45,024 nt of DNA from a virus, in the IMG/VR virus record IMGVR_UViG_3300007623_000013, positions 1 to 45,024 of that record, one strand, 5' to 3'. The position numbers and the translations under genes were made by a program. This document shows positions 30,864 to 38,020 of the stretch, in pieces. Position 1 is the first letter of the stretch. Every line of letters begins with the position of its first letter. The notes below the pieces were generated by a model that searched no databases, was not told where the DNA came from, and saw only the letters and a program-made list of their open reading frames with translations.

Positions 30864-30871
30864 TATTTATA
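30864..30871 (-). promoter_or_regulatory. T4-type late promoter (TATAAATA, leftward)
   Basis: The minus strand reads GTATAAATAA, the late consensus, 21 bases before the ATG at 30843. Confidence 0.68.
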
Positions 30872-30876
30872 CACAA

Positions 30877-30900
30877 TTAAATGTATACTAGTACATTTAA
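30877..30900. repeat. Inverted repeat upstream of the leftward late promoter
   Basis: TTAAATGTA and TACATTTAA flank a six-base centre (TACTAG), a perfect 9-bp inverted repeat. It could serve as a hairpin between divergent units or as a protein-binding site. Confidence 0.55.
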
Positions 30901-30904
30901 AAGT

Positions 30905-30968
30905 AATCGTGTAATTAATACATAAAATTAAGGATAATTTAATCTAAATTACACAATTTTACACGATT
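30905..30968. promoter_or_regulatory. Operator-like inverted repeats upstream of the cytochrome gene
   Basis: AATCGTGTAA (30905-30914) is matched exactly in reverse by TTACACGATT (30959-30968). A direct near-copy, TTACACAATT, lies at 30949-30958. These 10-base elements overlap the upstream box of the cytochrome promoter and could be regulator sites. Confidence 0.5.
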
Positions 30969-30980
30969 TTATGGTATAAT
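30959..30980 (+). promoter_or_regulatory. Promoter of the cytochrome gene (TTACAC-N10-TATAAT)
   Basis: TATAAT at 30975 has TTACAC, not TTAAGT, 10 bases upstream. The odd box sits in the repeated TTACACRATT elements, so this promoter may be controlled differently from the others. Confidence 0.5.
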
Positions 30981-31026
30981 TATACAGTTACAAAAAGATA
31001 ACTAAATAAAAACAAAAGGAGAACTT

Positions 31027-31308
31027 ATGAAAAAGTTACTATGGATTGCAATATTAGCAACAGGAATTATGGCGGCAGAGGTTAGTACTGCAAGTTGTGT
31101 AGGATGTCACGGAGCGGATTGGTCAAAGTCTGCACTAGGTAAATCTAAAATTGTTTCTGAAATGACACAAGAAGAGATTAAAACTGCATTAAACGGATAT
31201 AAAGATGGAACATATGGTGGACCAATGGCAGGTGTAATGAAAGGTCAAGTTATGAGATTAACTGACGCTGACATCGCAGCAATTGCTTCACAAATCAAAC
31301 CACAATAA
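31027..31308 (+). CDS. Secreted monoheme c-type cytochrome (93 aa)
   Basis: The protein begins with a Sec signal peptide (MKKLLWIAILATGIMAAEVS, likely cleaved after residue 16 or 17). CVGCH at 24-28 is the heme c attachment site, and MAGVMKGQV near 67-75 supplies the Met axial ligand region, followed by LTDADIAAIASQI. This is a complete small class I cytochrome c very like periplasmic cytochromes c553 of Campylobacterota. Heme is attached in the periplasm by host maturation proteins. It would carry electrons there, for instance to a cytochrome oxidase. It stands alone with its own promoter and a palindromic terminator, and its GCG/GCC/GAC-rich codons differ from neighbouring genes, suggesting gain from the host. 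Confidence 0.93.
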   Translation: MKKLLWIAILATGIMAAEVSTASCVGCHGADWSKSALGKSKIVSEMTQEEIKTALNGYKDGTYGGPMAGVMKGQVMRLTDADIAAIASQIKPQ

Positions 31309-31314
31309 ATGGAT

Positions 31315-31340
31315 AATCTAGTAGTATACTACTAGATTTT
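31315..31340 (+). terminator. Terminator after the cytochrome gene
   Basis: A perfect 24-base palindrome (half site AATCTAGTAGTA, 31315-31326) begins six bases after the stop and is followed by TT. It forms a 10-bp or longer stem with a four-base loop, enough for intrinsic termination, although the T run is short. Confidence 0.65.
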
Positions 31341-31374
31341 CCAAACACTTACTACATAAAAAACAATCAAAAAA

Positions 31375-31396
31375 TTAAGTAAAATTTAACTATAAT
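31375..31396 (+). promoter_or_regulatory. Early-type promoter of folE (TTAAGT-N10-TATAAT)
   Basis: An exact pattern match 32 bases before the FolE start codon. Confidence 0.66.
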
Positions 31397-31427
31397 TAGT
31401 TTATACAATATAAAACAAAGGATAATA

Positions 31428-32204
31428 ATGGAATTTAAAGTATTAAATGATGATATTATTAACTATGCGAAAGAAAGATTTACAAAAAAATATACAACTG
31501 TAGATTTTGATACTGCACTAGAAACATACAAAAATATGAATGATTTTAAGATTTCTGAAAATGTATTTAATAATAATAAAAATTTTGATGAAAAAGTACA
31601 CTATTTGGTTAGACTAGTTACACAATACCATATGGAATGTGTATTTAGAGCAATGAAAATTGATATGACAGATGAAAATGTTGCAGGGGAAACTGGTACA
31701 CCTTACAGATTTACTAAAATGTATTGTGGTGCAGACTTAGAAGATGATACAGAATTATTATCTGGTAGATGGACTAAAAAACCTAGAATTGCATCATTTC
31801 CAAATGAACATAAACAAAAGTTTCCAATTACGAAAAGAGTTGATGTTGTAAGTGTATGTTCACACCACACTGCACCATTTAGTACTATGTTTAGAGATGA
31901 CTCTTATGCTATTATTTCTTATATACCTGAAGATAAAATTTTAGGTATTAGTAAATTACAGAGGATTGTTGATTGGGTTGCTAGAAGAGGACATTTACAA
32001 GAAGGTCTTACACAAATGATTTATGAAGAAGTAAGTGCTGCTGCAGAGACTGCTAATGTGTATGTAAAACTATGTAATCTTGTACATACTTGTGAATCGT
32101 TAAGAGGGTCACAGTCTAAAGATGGAACATTTACAAGTGAATATTATGGTGGTGAGTTTGAAAACTTTGAAAATAGAAAAGAAGTACAGTTAAGTATTAA
32201 ATAA
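31428..32204 (+). CDS. folE: GTP cyclohydrolase I (FolE)
   Basis: The 258-residue protein holds GTP cyclohydrolase I motifs: TPYRFTKMYCG near 88-98, VVSVCSHHTAPF near 142-153 (zinc Cys and His), ILGISKLQRIVDWVARRGHL near 169-188, and the closing CESLRGSQ that supplies the second zinc cysteine. It makes dihydroneopterin triphosphate from GTP, the first step toward 7-deazaguanine bases. QueD follows nine bases later, so a deazaguanine role is more likely than folate. It leads the operon up to about 34446. Confidence 0.92.
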   Translation: MEFKVLNDDIINYAKERFTKKYTTVDFDTALETYKNMNDFKISENVFNNNKNFDEKVHYLVRLVTQYHMECVFRAMKIDMTDENVAGETGTPYRFTKMYCGADLEDDTELLSGRWTKKPRIASFPNEHKQKFPITKRVDVVSVCSHHTAPFSTMFRDDSYAIISYIPEDKILGISKLQRIVDWVARRGHLQEGLTQMIYEEVSAAAETANVYVKLCNLVHTCESLRGSQSKDGTFTSEYYGGEFENFENRKEVQLSIK

Positions 32205-32212
32205 GGATTAGT

Positions 32213-32542
32213 GTGAAACATATTATAGATAAATCGTTTAGTTTTTGTTATGGACATAGAGTTCATAATCAAAGACTTGATACAAATTTTACAGAGAGTG
32301 GTGATGCTTGTCTTGCTTGTAGACACTTACACGGACACGAAGGTTTAATTAAAGTTTTCTTAGAAGAAGAAAAAACTGGTATTAATGTACAATCTACTGG
32401 AATGGTTACAGATTTTAAACACCTTGGATGGTTTAAGAATTTTATTGATGATACATTAGACCATAAAATGATTTTAGACATTAAAGACCCACTATTACCT
32501 AATGAACTAGAGAGTTACACTCGTTGGATACTAAAGAGTTAG
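32213..32542 (+). CDS. queD: QueD-like 6-carboxytetrahydropterin synthase, N-terminal part
   Basis: A GTG-start frame (AAGGA site) encodes MKHIIDKSFSFCYGHRVHNQ, then CLACRHLHGHEG (Cys36, His39, His41), then TDFKHLGWFKNFIDDTLDHK. These are the zinc His, catalytic Cys and C-terminal DHK elements of QueD/PTPS enzymes, which turn the FolE product into 6-carboxytetrahydropterin. The frame ends after YTRWILKS, well before the family's usual end. The rest continues in the -1 frame from the next entry. Confidence 0.82.
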   Translation: MKHIIDKSFSFCYGHRVHNQRLDTNFTESGDACLACRHLHGHEGLIKVFLEEEKTGINVQSTGMVTDFKHLGWFKNFIDDTLDHKMILDIKDPLLPNELESYTRWILKS

Positions 32543-32820
32543 ATACACAATATTTGATTACAGATAGTAGAGGGTTTTCAACAATTGCTTTAGGACAACT
32601 AGTAGAAGATTTATCTTTAGATTTAGATAATCCAGGTGATAAAGCAATATATGAAAAATATGAAGGTATTGTTATTGTTGATTTTGTTCCTACATCAGAA
32701 AACTTAGCAGGTTGGTTGTTGACAGTTGCACAAGAAAAAATGAAAGGTATACCTAACATTAAAGTAGCAGCAGTTGAATATTGGGAAACTCCAAAAAGTC
32801 ACTGTAGAGTAGAATCATAA
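32524..32820 (+). CDS. QueD-like C-terminal part in the -1 frame
   Basis: This frame, open from 32506 and with only TTG at 32524 as a start, encodes EGIVIVDFVPTSENLAGWLL and ends VAAVEYWETPKSHCRV. The VDFVPTSEN and E.WETPKS segments are the C-terminal half of QueD enzymes, including the pterin-binding Glu. It overlaps the first part by 19 bases in the -1 frame. Either the two parts are joined by a frameshift (the sequence CTAAAGAG near 32533 offers a slip-prone AAAG), or one base has been lost or misread. The weak TTG makes a separate small protein the poorer choice. Confidence 0.6.
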   Translation: MDTKELDTQYLITDSRGFSTIALGQLVEDLSLDLDNPGDKAIYEKYEGIVIVDFVPTSENLAGWLLTVAQEKMKGIPNIKVAAVEYWETPKSHCRVES

Positions 32821-33068
32821 TGTCATACGCAATATTAGGAGGTATACTACTTATAATAGGTGCCTTCTTTGTATTTAGAGGGCAAATATTTATAAGTGTA
32901 GGAATATATTTTGTTGCTGATATTTGTTGGGTTGTACTTGCTTATCAACAAAATGATTACATAGGTATGTTACTTATTAGTATAGGTATGTTATTAGGTT
33001 TAGGTGCATATATTAAGATGAATACTGGTATAATGCATAAGACATTACATAAGGATAGAGATGGATAA
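32820..33068 (+). CDS. Small membrane protein (82 aa)
   Basis: Three hydrophobic segments are visible (YAILGGILLIIGAFFVF, IFISVGIYFVADICWVVLAY, MLLISIGMLLGLGAYI), followed by a basic tail. The start overlaps the queD stop (TAATG). It is probably an inner-membrane protein in the same operon. Function unknown. Confidence 0.55.
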   Translation: MSYAILGGILLIIGAFFVFRGQIFISVGIYFVADICWVVLAYQQNDYIGMLLISIGMLLGLGAYIKMNTGIMHKTLHKDRDG

Positions 33069-33489
33069 AGTTTATTATAATTGGGAAAATTTTGAATTAG
33101 ATGTTGCTAAAATTCACGGGGAATTAGTTGAAGGTCCTACACCATATTTTGTTTCGATACACAGAGGGTCGTTACCACTTGGTGTTAAATTATCAAACAA
33201 ATTTGATACACCTTTAAGTGTTATTAAGTTTCAGACTAGAGATGGTCAAGATAAAGAGCCACAGTTTGTTATTAACGAGATACCTTCAAAAGATTCTAAA
33301 GTTATTGTTTTAGATGATATTTTTGATACTGGTTTAACACTTTCAAAAATTAAAGAAATAATGAGCGATTATAGTAATGTACATTATTATGTTATTCATA
33401 GTAATACAAAAGCAGATAGAGTAACAGATATGAATGTACTTGCTTGTAACAGTACAACAGGAGAATGGGTGGTATACCCTTGGGAGTAA
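33061..33489 (+). CDS. Type I phosphoribosyltransferase (xanthine/guanine type)
   Basis: The 142-residue protein has KVIVLDDIFDTGLTL near 80-94, the PRPP-binding loop of type I phosphoribosyltransferases, with HRGSLPLGVKLSN earlier as the flexible region. The length and order fit xanthine-guanine or hypoxanthine salvage enzymes. It would join a purine base to PRPP. It lies among deazaguanine genes, so a modified-base role is conceivable. Overlaps the previous gene by eight bases. Confidence 0.78.
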   Translation: MDKVYYNWENFELDVAKIHGELVEGPTPYFVSIHRGSLPLGVKLSNKFDTPLSVIKFQTRDGQDKEPQFVINEIPSKDSKVIVLDDIFDTGLTLSKIKEIMSDYSNVHYYVIHSNTKADRVTDMNVLACNSTTGEWVVYPWE

Positions 33490-33492
33490 AAG

Positions 33493-34446
33493 ATGAATAA
33501 TGTTTTTTTATTAAGTCATAACGATATGGATGGTTATGGTTGTGTATTAAGTGCCAAAAAAGCATATCCTGAATGTAGATATATGAATGTTGGTTATGGT
33601 GACATTGTATCTACGCTCCATTATATGTCAGCTGAAGTGCTTGATGGTTCAATTGACACAGTCTACATAACAGATTTAAATTTTGATGAAATATGTACAA
33701 TAGAACTATATAAACAAGTAAAACACTATCCGTCTGTTAACTTTACATATGTAGACCACCACCCATTCCAATCTGATAAGCAATTTCAGATATTTGAAAA
33801 ACTAAAAGAGTTTCCAAATTTTAAGATGGTACACACTGAAAAGAGAAGTGCTACTTATATATTTTATAAGTACCTATTAAGTAAAGAGTTATTTCAGTTT
33901 GATGAAAGTTATGAAAAGTTAATGAGTTCAATTGATGCTTATGACACTTGGAAAACAGATACTGTTTATTTTAAACCAGGTTTACTTTTAAATGATATTT
34001 TTTACAATTGGCCTAAAAGTAGATTTATGAATGAATTATTAACTGAAATGAAAATAACAGATAATATGAAAAAAGAAATGAAATCGTTCTCAGAAAGAAA
34101 AACTGCACTATTTAAACGATTACAAGATGGTGGATTTATTATTCCATTTGGAAATGTTCTTATGTTCCTTTGTGATGATTTTGTATCACATATGACAATT
34201 GATTATCCTGGTTATAAGTACTATGTTAATGGTAGAAGTTATGGTGGAGTATCAGTTAGAATAAGTCAAGAAATAGAAGACCCTAAACATATTAAAGACC
34301 ATATTAACAAAGCTTTAGAAAGCAACCCTTATGTTGCATCTAGTGGAGGACACGACCACGCATTTGGAATAACATTACAACCTGAGTATAAAAATAAAAT
34401 GCTTAGCGTAGTAGAGACACTAGTAAAAGAATTAAGCAAGTTTTAA
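33493..34446 (+). CDS. DHH-family phosphoesterase (NrnA/NrnB-like)
   Basis: The 317-residue protein begins LLSHNDMDGYGCVLSA (His9, Asp11, Asp13), then has VYITDLN, TYVDHHPFQS (Asp88, His89, His90), and near the end a DHHA1-type SSGGHDHAFG. These are the metal-binding and substrate elements of DHH/DHHA1 nanoRNases and dinucleotide phosphodiesterases such as NrnA and NrnB. Substrates of the family include short RNA and linear di-nucleotides such as pApA and pGpG. This phage also has a GGDEF protein, so a role in clearing signal nucleotides is possible but inferred. Confidence 0.83.
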   Translation: MNNVFLLSHNDMDGYGCVLSAKKAYPECRYMNVGYGDIVSTLHYMSAEVLDGSIDTVYITDLNFDEICTIELYKQVKHYPSVNFTYVDHHPFQSDKQFQIFEKLKEFPNFKMVHTEKRSATYIFYKYLLSKELFQFDESYEKLMSSIDAYDTWKTDTVYFKPGLLLNDIFYNWPKSRFMNELLTEMKITDNMKKEMKSFSERKTALFKRLQDGGFIIPFGNVLMFLCDDFVSHMTIDYPGYKYYVNGRSYGGVSVRISQEIEDPKHIKDHINKALESNPYVASSGGHDHAFGITLQPEYKNKMLSVVETLVKELSKF

Positions 34447-34464
34447 TCTTTCTTTTGGTATAAT
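34443..34464 (+). promoter_or_regulatory. Weak early-type promoter (TTAATC-N10-TATAAT)
   Basis: TATAAT with a poorer upstream box (TTAATC) at the usual 10-base spacing, overlapping the DHH gene stop and reading into the gene at 34490. Confidence 0.48.
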
Positions 34465-34489
34465 ATATTATATCAAAAAAGGAAAGATT

Positions 34490-34723
34490 ATGTATAAATT
34501 TGAATATTCAACAAAATGGTTAACAGTTTCATACGAAGCAGAGGGTGTTTACAGTAGAGAAATACAAGTAAAGACTGCAGACGGTGAAACTAGAACTGAC
34601 ATAATCTCAAACAAACAAGCCGCATACATACAAGAAATACTTACAGAAACAATGACAGAGAATAACACTACACAAGAAGTTGGAAACAAAGTGTGTGAAG
34701 TTTACTATTCTATTGTTATATAA
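34490..34723 (+). CDS. Hypothetical protein (77 aa)
   Basis: Preceded by AAAAGGAAAG. A soluble protein with a beta-rich first half (YKFEYSTKWLTVSYEAEGVY) and a helical second half rich in Thr and Asn (QEILTETMTENNTTQEVGNK). No family is recognised. It lies alone between two promoters. Confidence 0.52.
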   Translation: MYKFEYSTKWLTVSYEAEGVYSREIQVKTADGETRTDIISNKQAAYIQEILTETMTENNTTQEVGNKVCEVYYSIVI

Positions 34724-34724
34724 A

Positions 34725-34746
34725 TTAAGAAAAAAATAGTTATAAT
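34725..34746 (+). promoter_or_regulatory. Early-type promoter of the topoisomerase large subunit (TTAAGA-N10-TATAAT)
   Basis: TTAAGA, 10 bases, TATAAT, 26 bases before the topoisomerase start codon. Confidence 0.62.
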
Positions 34747-34772
34747 ACATAATAATAATCACAAGGAATTAT

Positions 34773-36626
34773 ATGAAAGCAAATATAGTTAAGAAAATAT
34801 CTAGAAGAGATAAAGTATTACTTAGACCTAACAGATTTATTGGTAGTGTAGAACCTTATACAACTGAAAGATATATATTTGATAACGAAAAATTTACTAA
34901 AACTAAACTAAACTATTCACCAGGTCTTATTAAAATTATCAGAGAAGTTATTGACAATTCAATTGACGAAGCAATCAGAACAAATATGAAATTTGCTAAC
35001 AGTATTGATATTTCTGTAAAATCTGAATTTGACGGGGATTGGATAACTATCAAAGATAATGGTAGAGGTATTCCTATTATTGAAACTGAAGGTGACGAAG
35101 CAGACGGTTCTATGATGCCAGAAGATGCTTGGTGTACACTTGATGCAGGTGCAAACTTTGATGATGAAGATGACAATACTACAATGGGACAGAATGGGGA
35201 AGGTGTTTCACTTACTAATATTTTTTCTACTCAATTTATAGGTAGTACTTGGGATGGTAAACAATCGTTTGTACTAACTGCTAAAGATAATATGGCAGAT
35301 TATGATTTTAAAATTGCTAAATCTAAAAAGAAAGGTACGGAAGTAAAATTTTTACCAGATTATCAAAGGTTTAAAATAAACGACTTCAATAGAGACCATC
35401 AATTAGTGCTTATGACAGACCTAATTAACTTGTCTTTAACATACCCTGATATTAAGTTTACTTATAACAAGAAACTTGTTAAAGTAAGAAATTTTAAAGA
35501 ATATGCTAAACTATTTGGTGTTGAGTCATTTGAAGTGTCTGAAACAAAAAACCTTAATATTGCTATTATGCCAAACAATGAAGACACATTTGAATTTGTA
35601 CATTACATTAATGGTCTTAATGTATATAACGGTGGTAAACCGCTTGACTGGGTAATGAGAAATATTACACAAGGTATATTTGATAAAATTAGTAAAAAAT
35701 ACCCTAATATTAAAACAGGTGATATTAAAAATAAATTGTTTGCAGTTGCAATATTCCAAGGTATGGTAAATCCTAGATTTGAAGACCAAATTAAGTCACT
35801 TTGTTCAAACACTGTATTAGAGTTTAGACCACAAATAGAAGAACCAGACTGGAATAAGTTCTGTAACAAACTTATAAAAAATAAAGAAATAATTGAACCT
35901 ATTACTGATGTTTATAGACTTAAAGAAGAGTTACAAAAGAAAAAAGAGTTACAACAGTTAGAGAAAAAAACTAAGAAAAAAGTAAAAAGTGAAAAATACT
36001 TACCTCCTACAGGTATAAAAAAGTATCTTATGATTACAGAAGGTGCTTCTGCTACAGGTGGACTTTTACCTGTACTAGGTAGAAGAGAAATTGGGTATTA
36101 CGAATTAAAGGGTAAGCCACTTAATACTATTAAAGCCGACCATAAAGACTTTATGAAAAATGTTGAACTTAGAGAACTGTATGAAATTGTTAACAGTGAA
36201 GGATATCAGTATATTGTATTTGCTACTGACCAAGATTTAGATGGAATCCATATTAGAGGGTTAGGTACTGCATTTGGGTTAACACACTTAACAGAACATT
36301 TACAAAATGGTAAAATTGGAATGTTACAAACACCACTTATTGGTATTAAGAAAAATAACAAACTAGTTGATTGGGTTTATAATATGAATGATTTAACACC
36401 TGCAATTGAAAAGAAAGGTGTAGCTAAGTACTATAAAGGTTTAGGTTCTTGGAAAGAGAGTGACCTTAAGCAAGTTGTTGCTAAAGATGGTATGATGAAA
36501 ATGATTGATATTTTTGAGTACGATGACCAAGCAGAAGAGATGATTAGAGGATGGTTTGACCCAGACAATGTACCGTTTAGAAAAGAAAGAATTAAAGCAA
36601 ATCAGTTCTCTCTAATAAAACTATAA
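34773..36626 (+). CDS. 39: DNA topoisomerase II large subunit (fused gp39/gp60 type)
   Basis: The 617-residue protein has the GHKL ATPase core: EVIDNSIDEAI (near 53), KDNGRGIPI (near 96), and GQNGEGVSLTNIFST (near 140). The TOPRIM region is complete: MITEGASATGGLLPVLGRRE (near 420) and VFATDQDLDGIHIRGLG (near 482). In T4 the ATPase and TOPRIM parts are split between genes 39 and 60; here, as in many relatives, one gene holds both. With gp52 it forms the phage type II topoisomerase that relieves strain during replication. Confidence 0.93.
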   Translation: MKANIVKKISRRDKVLLRPNRFIGSVEPYTTERYIFDNEKFTKTKLNYSPGLIKIIREVIDNSIDEAIRTNMKFANSIDISVKSEFDGDWITIKDNGRGIPIIETEGDEADGSMMPEDAWCTLDAGANFDDEDDNTTMGQNGEGVSLTNIFSTQFIGSTWDGKQSFVLTAKDNMADYDFKIAKSKKKGTEVKFLPDYQRFKINDFNRDHQLVLMTDLINLSLTYPDIKFTYNKKLVKVRNFKEYAKLFGVESFEVSETKNLNIAIMPNNEDTFEFVHYINGLNVYNGGKPLDWVMRNITQGIFDKISKKYPNIKTGDIKNKLFAVAIFQGMVNPRFEDQIKSLCSNTVLEFRPQIEEPDWNKFCNKLIKNKEIIEPITDVYRLKEELQKKKELQQLEKKTKKKVKSEKYLPPTGIKKYLMITEGASATGGLLPVLGRREIGYYELKGKPLNTIKADHKDFMKNVELRELYEIVNSEGYQYIVFATDQDLDGIHIRGLGTAFGLTHLTEHLQNGKIGMLQTPLIGIKKNNKLVDWVYNMNDLTPAIEKKGVAKYYKGLGSWKESDLKQVVAKDGMMKMIDIFEYDDQAEEMIRGWFDPDNVPFRKERIKANQFSLIKL

Positions 36627-36629
36627 ATA
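36622..36629 (+). promoter_or_regulatory. T4-type late promoter (TATAAATA)
   Basis: Exact late consensus overlapping the topoisomerase stop codon, 22 bases before the gene at 36651. It appears to drive the four-gene cassette that follows. Confidence 0.62.
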
Positions 36630-36650
36630 TAATAAAAAAGGATATTTATC

Positions 36651-37121
36651 ATGACTAAATTTAAAGATTTAATCGAAAAAAAGAAATGTAATAAAAAAAA
36701 GAAAAAAGAGCAAAAGCCTAAAAAACTAGAAGAATCTAAAGATATGATTTCTGATTTAAGAGATACTTTTGAAGAGTATATTTCTGACATGAGAGACGAT
36801 GTATATAATATTACTGCTGGTGAATTAGACTCAACTGCTGAAACTTTATTCAATAAATTATCAGAATATAATTTTGATGATGCTATTTACGCTGCTAAAG
36901 TTGGTGATGTTAGAGAATTCGAAAAAATATTCAAAGACTTTATTGACTATGGGTTTGGAGATTATGATGAAGATGAAGCAGAAGAAATGGAAGAGTTCTG
37001 TGATAACTGTTTATATTACTCTAGTGAAATAATTGATGTTGCACTTGCTAAATCTTTTGATTCGAGTGAAGTTATGAATTTAATTGATGATTTTGAAAAA
37101 AGATTACAAAAGGTACTATAA
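36651..37121 (+). CDS. Hypothetical protein, possible internal head protein (156 aa)
   Basis: The N-terminus is extremely basic (LIEKKKCNKKKKKEQKPKKL, about 7-26). It is followed by an LEE site and then a long acidic helical body (DYGFGDYDEDEAEEMEEFCD). A basic N-terminus with a possible L-x-E prohead protease cut site would fit a T4-like internal or core protein. The late promoter directly upstream supports virion timing. This is an inference from composition and context; no family is recognised. Confidence 0.5.
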   Translation: MTKFKDLIEKKKCNKKKKKEQKPKKLEESKDMISDLRDTFEEYISDMRDDVYNITAGELDSTAETLFNKLSEYNFDDAIYAAKVGDVREFEKIFKDFIDYGFGDYDEDEAEEMEEFCDNCLYYSSEIIDVALAKSFDSSEVMNLIDDFEKRLQKVL

Positions 37122-37122
37122 T

Positions 37123-37539
37123 ATGAGCTTTAAAAAATTATTAGATGCTGAAATTAACGAGTCACCAGTAGGACAAAAAGGTAGAACTAGTTCTGTTGAT
37201 GCTGATAATTATATAGATGAAAACCCAAAAGTGGTTAATGATTTTAAAAAAATTGTCCAAAAAATGGGTGGAAAGCAAGTTGCTAGAAGAATATTAGATA
37301 GAATGTCATTTACTAATACCAAAAGAGTAGTTGCAGAGGGTATATCTGATGTTGAAGAATATTTAAGAGATGTTGGTTTTAAAATTAAAGCAATACACCC
37401 AACTAAAGAAGGTAAAGAATTAGAGTTTTATAAAGATTACCAAGCAGAAGAAGCATTTGAAGACTTAAAGTCTGCTGGATTTTTAGATAGTTTTAATTTA
37501 GATTTACAACATAACATAATTGTAGTAGTGGAGTTATAG
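37123..37539 (+). CDS. Hypothetical protein, possible internal head protein (138 aa)
   Basis: The start at 37123 follows AAAGG; an earlier in-frame ATG lies inside the preceding gene and has no ribosome site. The short N-terminus MSFKKLLDAEINESPVGQKG resembles the leaders of T4-like internal head proteins, with L-D-A-E/I-N-E as possible gp21-type protease sites. The rest is soluble: VARRILDRMSFTN, then a small alpha/beta domain FKIKAIHPTKEGKELEFYKD. Confidence 0.5.
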   Translation: MSFKKLLDAEINESPVGQKGRTSSVDADNYIDENPKVVNDFKKIVQKMGGKQVARRILDRMSFTNTKRVVAEGISDVEEYLRDVGFKIKAIHPTKEGKELEFYKDYQAEEAFEDLKSAGFLDSFNLDLQHNIIVVVEL

Positions 37540-37540
37540 G

Positions 37541-38011
37541 ATGAAAAGTTTATCATTTAAAGAGCATTTATTATTAAGTGAATGTGTAAACAATACAGTA
37601 GATATGATTTCTGAAAAGATGGAACCATTTACAAAAAAACAGTTAAAAGAGCTAGGTGATAAGTACAATGAGTTACAAACAATTAACCCTAGTTCTGATA
37701 CATACAAAAAACTAAAAAAATTTATTAATATTTTACCTGTTGAAAATTTAAAACAATTAAGAGATAGCAAAATTAAATTCTTGAATGTTATGGCAAATAC
37801 TGTTTTAATGAAACAAGGTATAACTGAAGGTAAAAAAGAGAGTTTAACTCCTGAAGAAATATTAAAAAATGTTAAAAAATTTAGAATGGATTCTGATGTT
37901 GGATACTTATTAACAGACGATGATATTATTATGGCACTTACTAACACAGGTATGTCTTTTGACGATGCTGAGAAGTACTTCAAAGACAATTATAAAAAAA
38001 TTAAAGTATAA
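37541..38011 (+). CDS. Hypothetical protein, possible internal head protein (156 aa)
   Basis: The protein starts MKSLSFKEHLLLSECVNNTV, again a short FKEHLL-type leader as in the neighbouring gene. It continues as a helical protein with repeated Lys/Leu segments (KKLKKFINILPVENLKQLRD) and ends in acidic helices (DDDIIMALTNTGMSFDDAEK). It lies two bases after the previous gene. A virion role is suggested only by the shared leader style and the late promoter upstream. Confidence 0.5.
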   Translation: MKSLSFKEHLLLSECVNNTVDMISEKMEPFTKKQLKELGDKYNELQTINPSSDTYKKLKKFINILPVENLKQLRDSKIKFLNVMANTVLMKQGITEGKKESLTPEEILKNVKKFRMDSDVGYLLTDDDIIMALTNTGMSFDDAEKYFKDNYKKIKV

Positions 38012-38020
38012 GGATATATT

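Noticed and set aside
29844-30910. A CRISPR-like array suggested by the 55-bp repeats
   Set aside because: There are only two copies, both in frame inside a protein-coding gene and encoding a repeated zinc unit.
32506-32820. A separate complete gene for the second QueD half
   Set aside because: Its only start is a TTG with a poor ribosome site, and the protein holds only the C-terminal half of a known enzyme.
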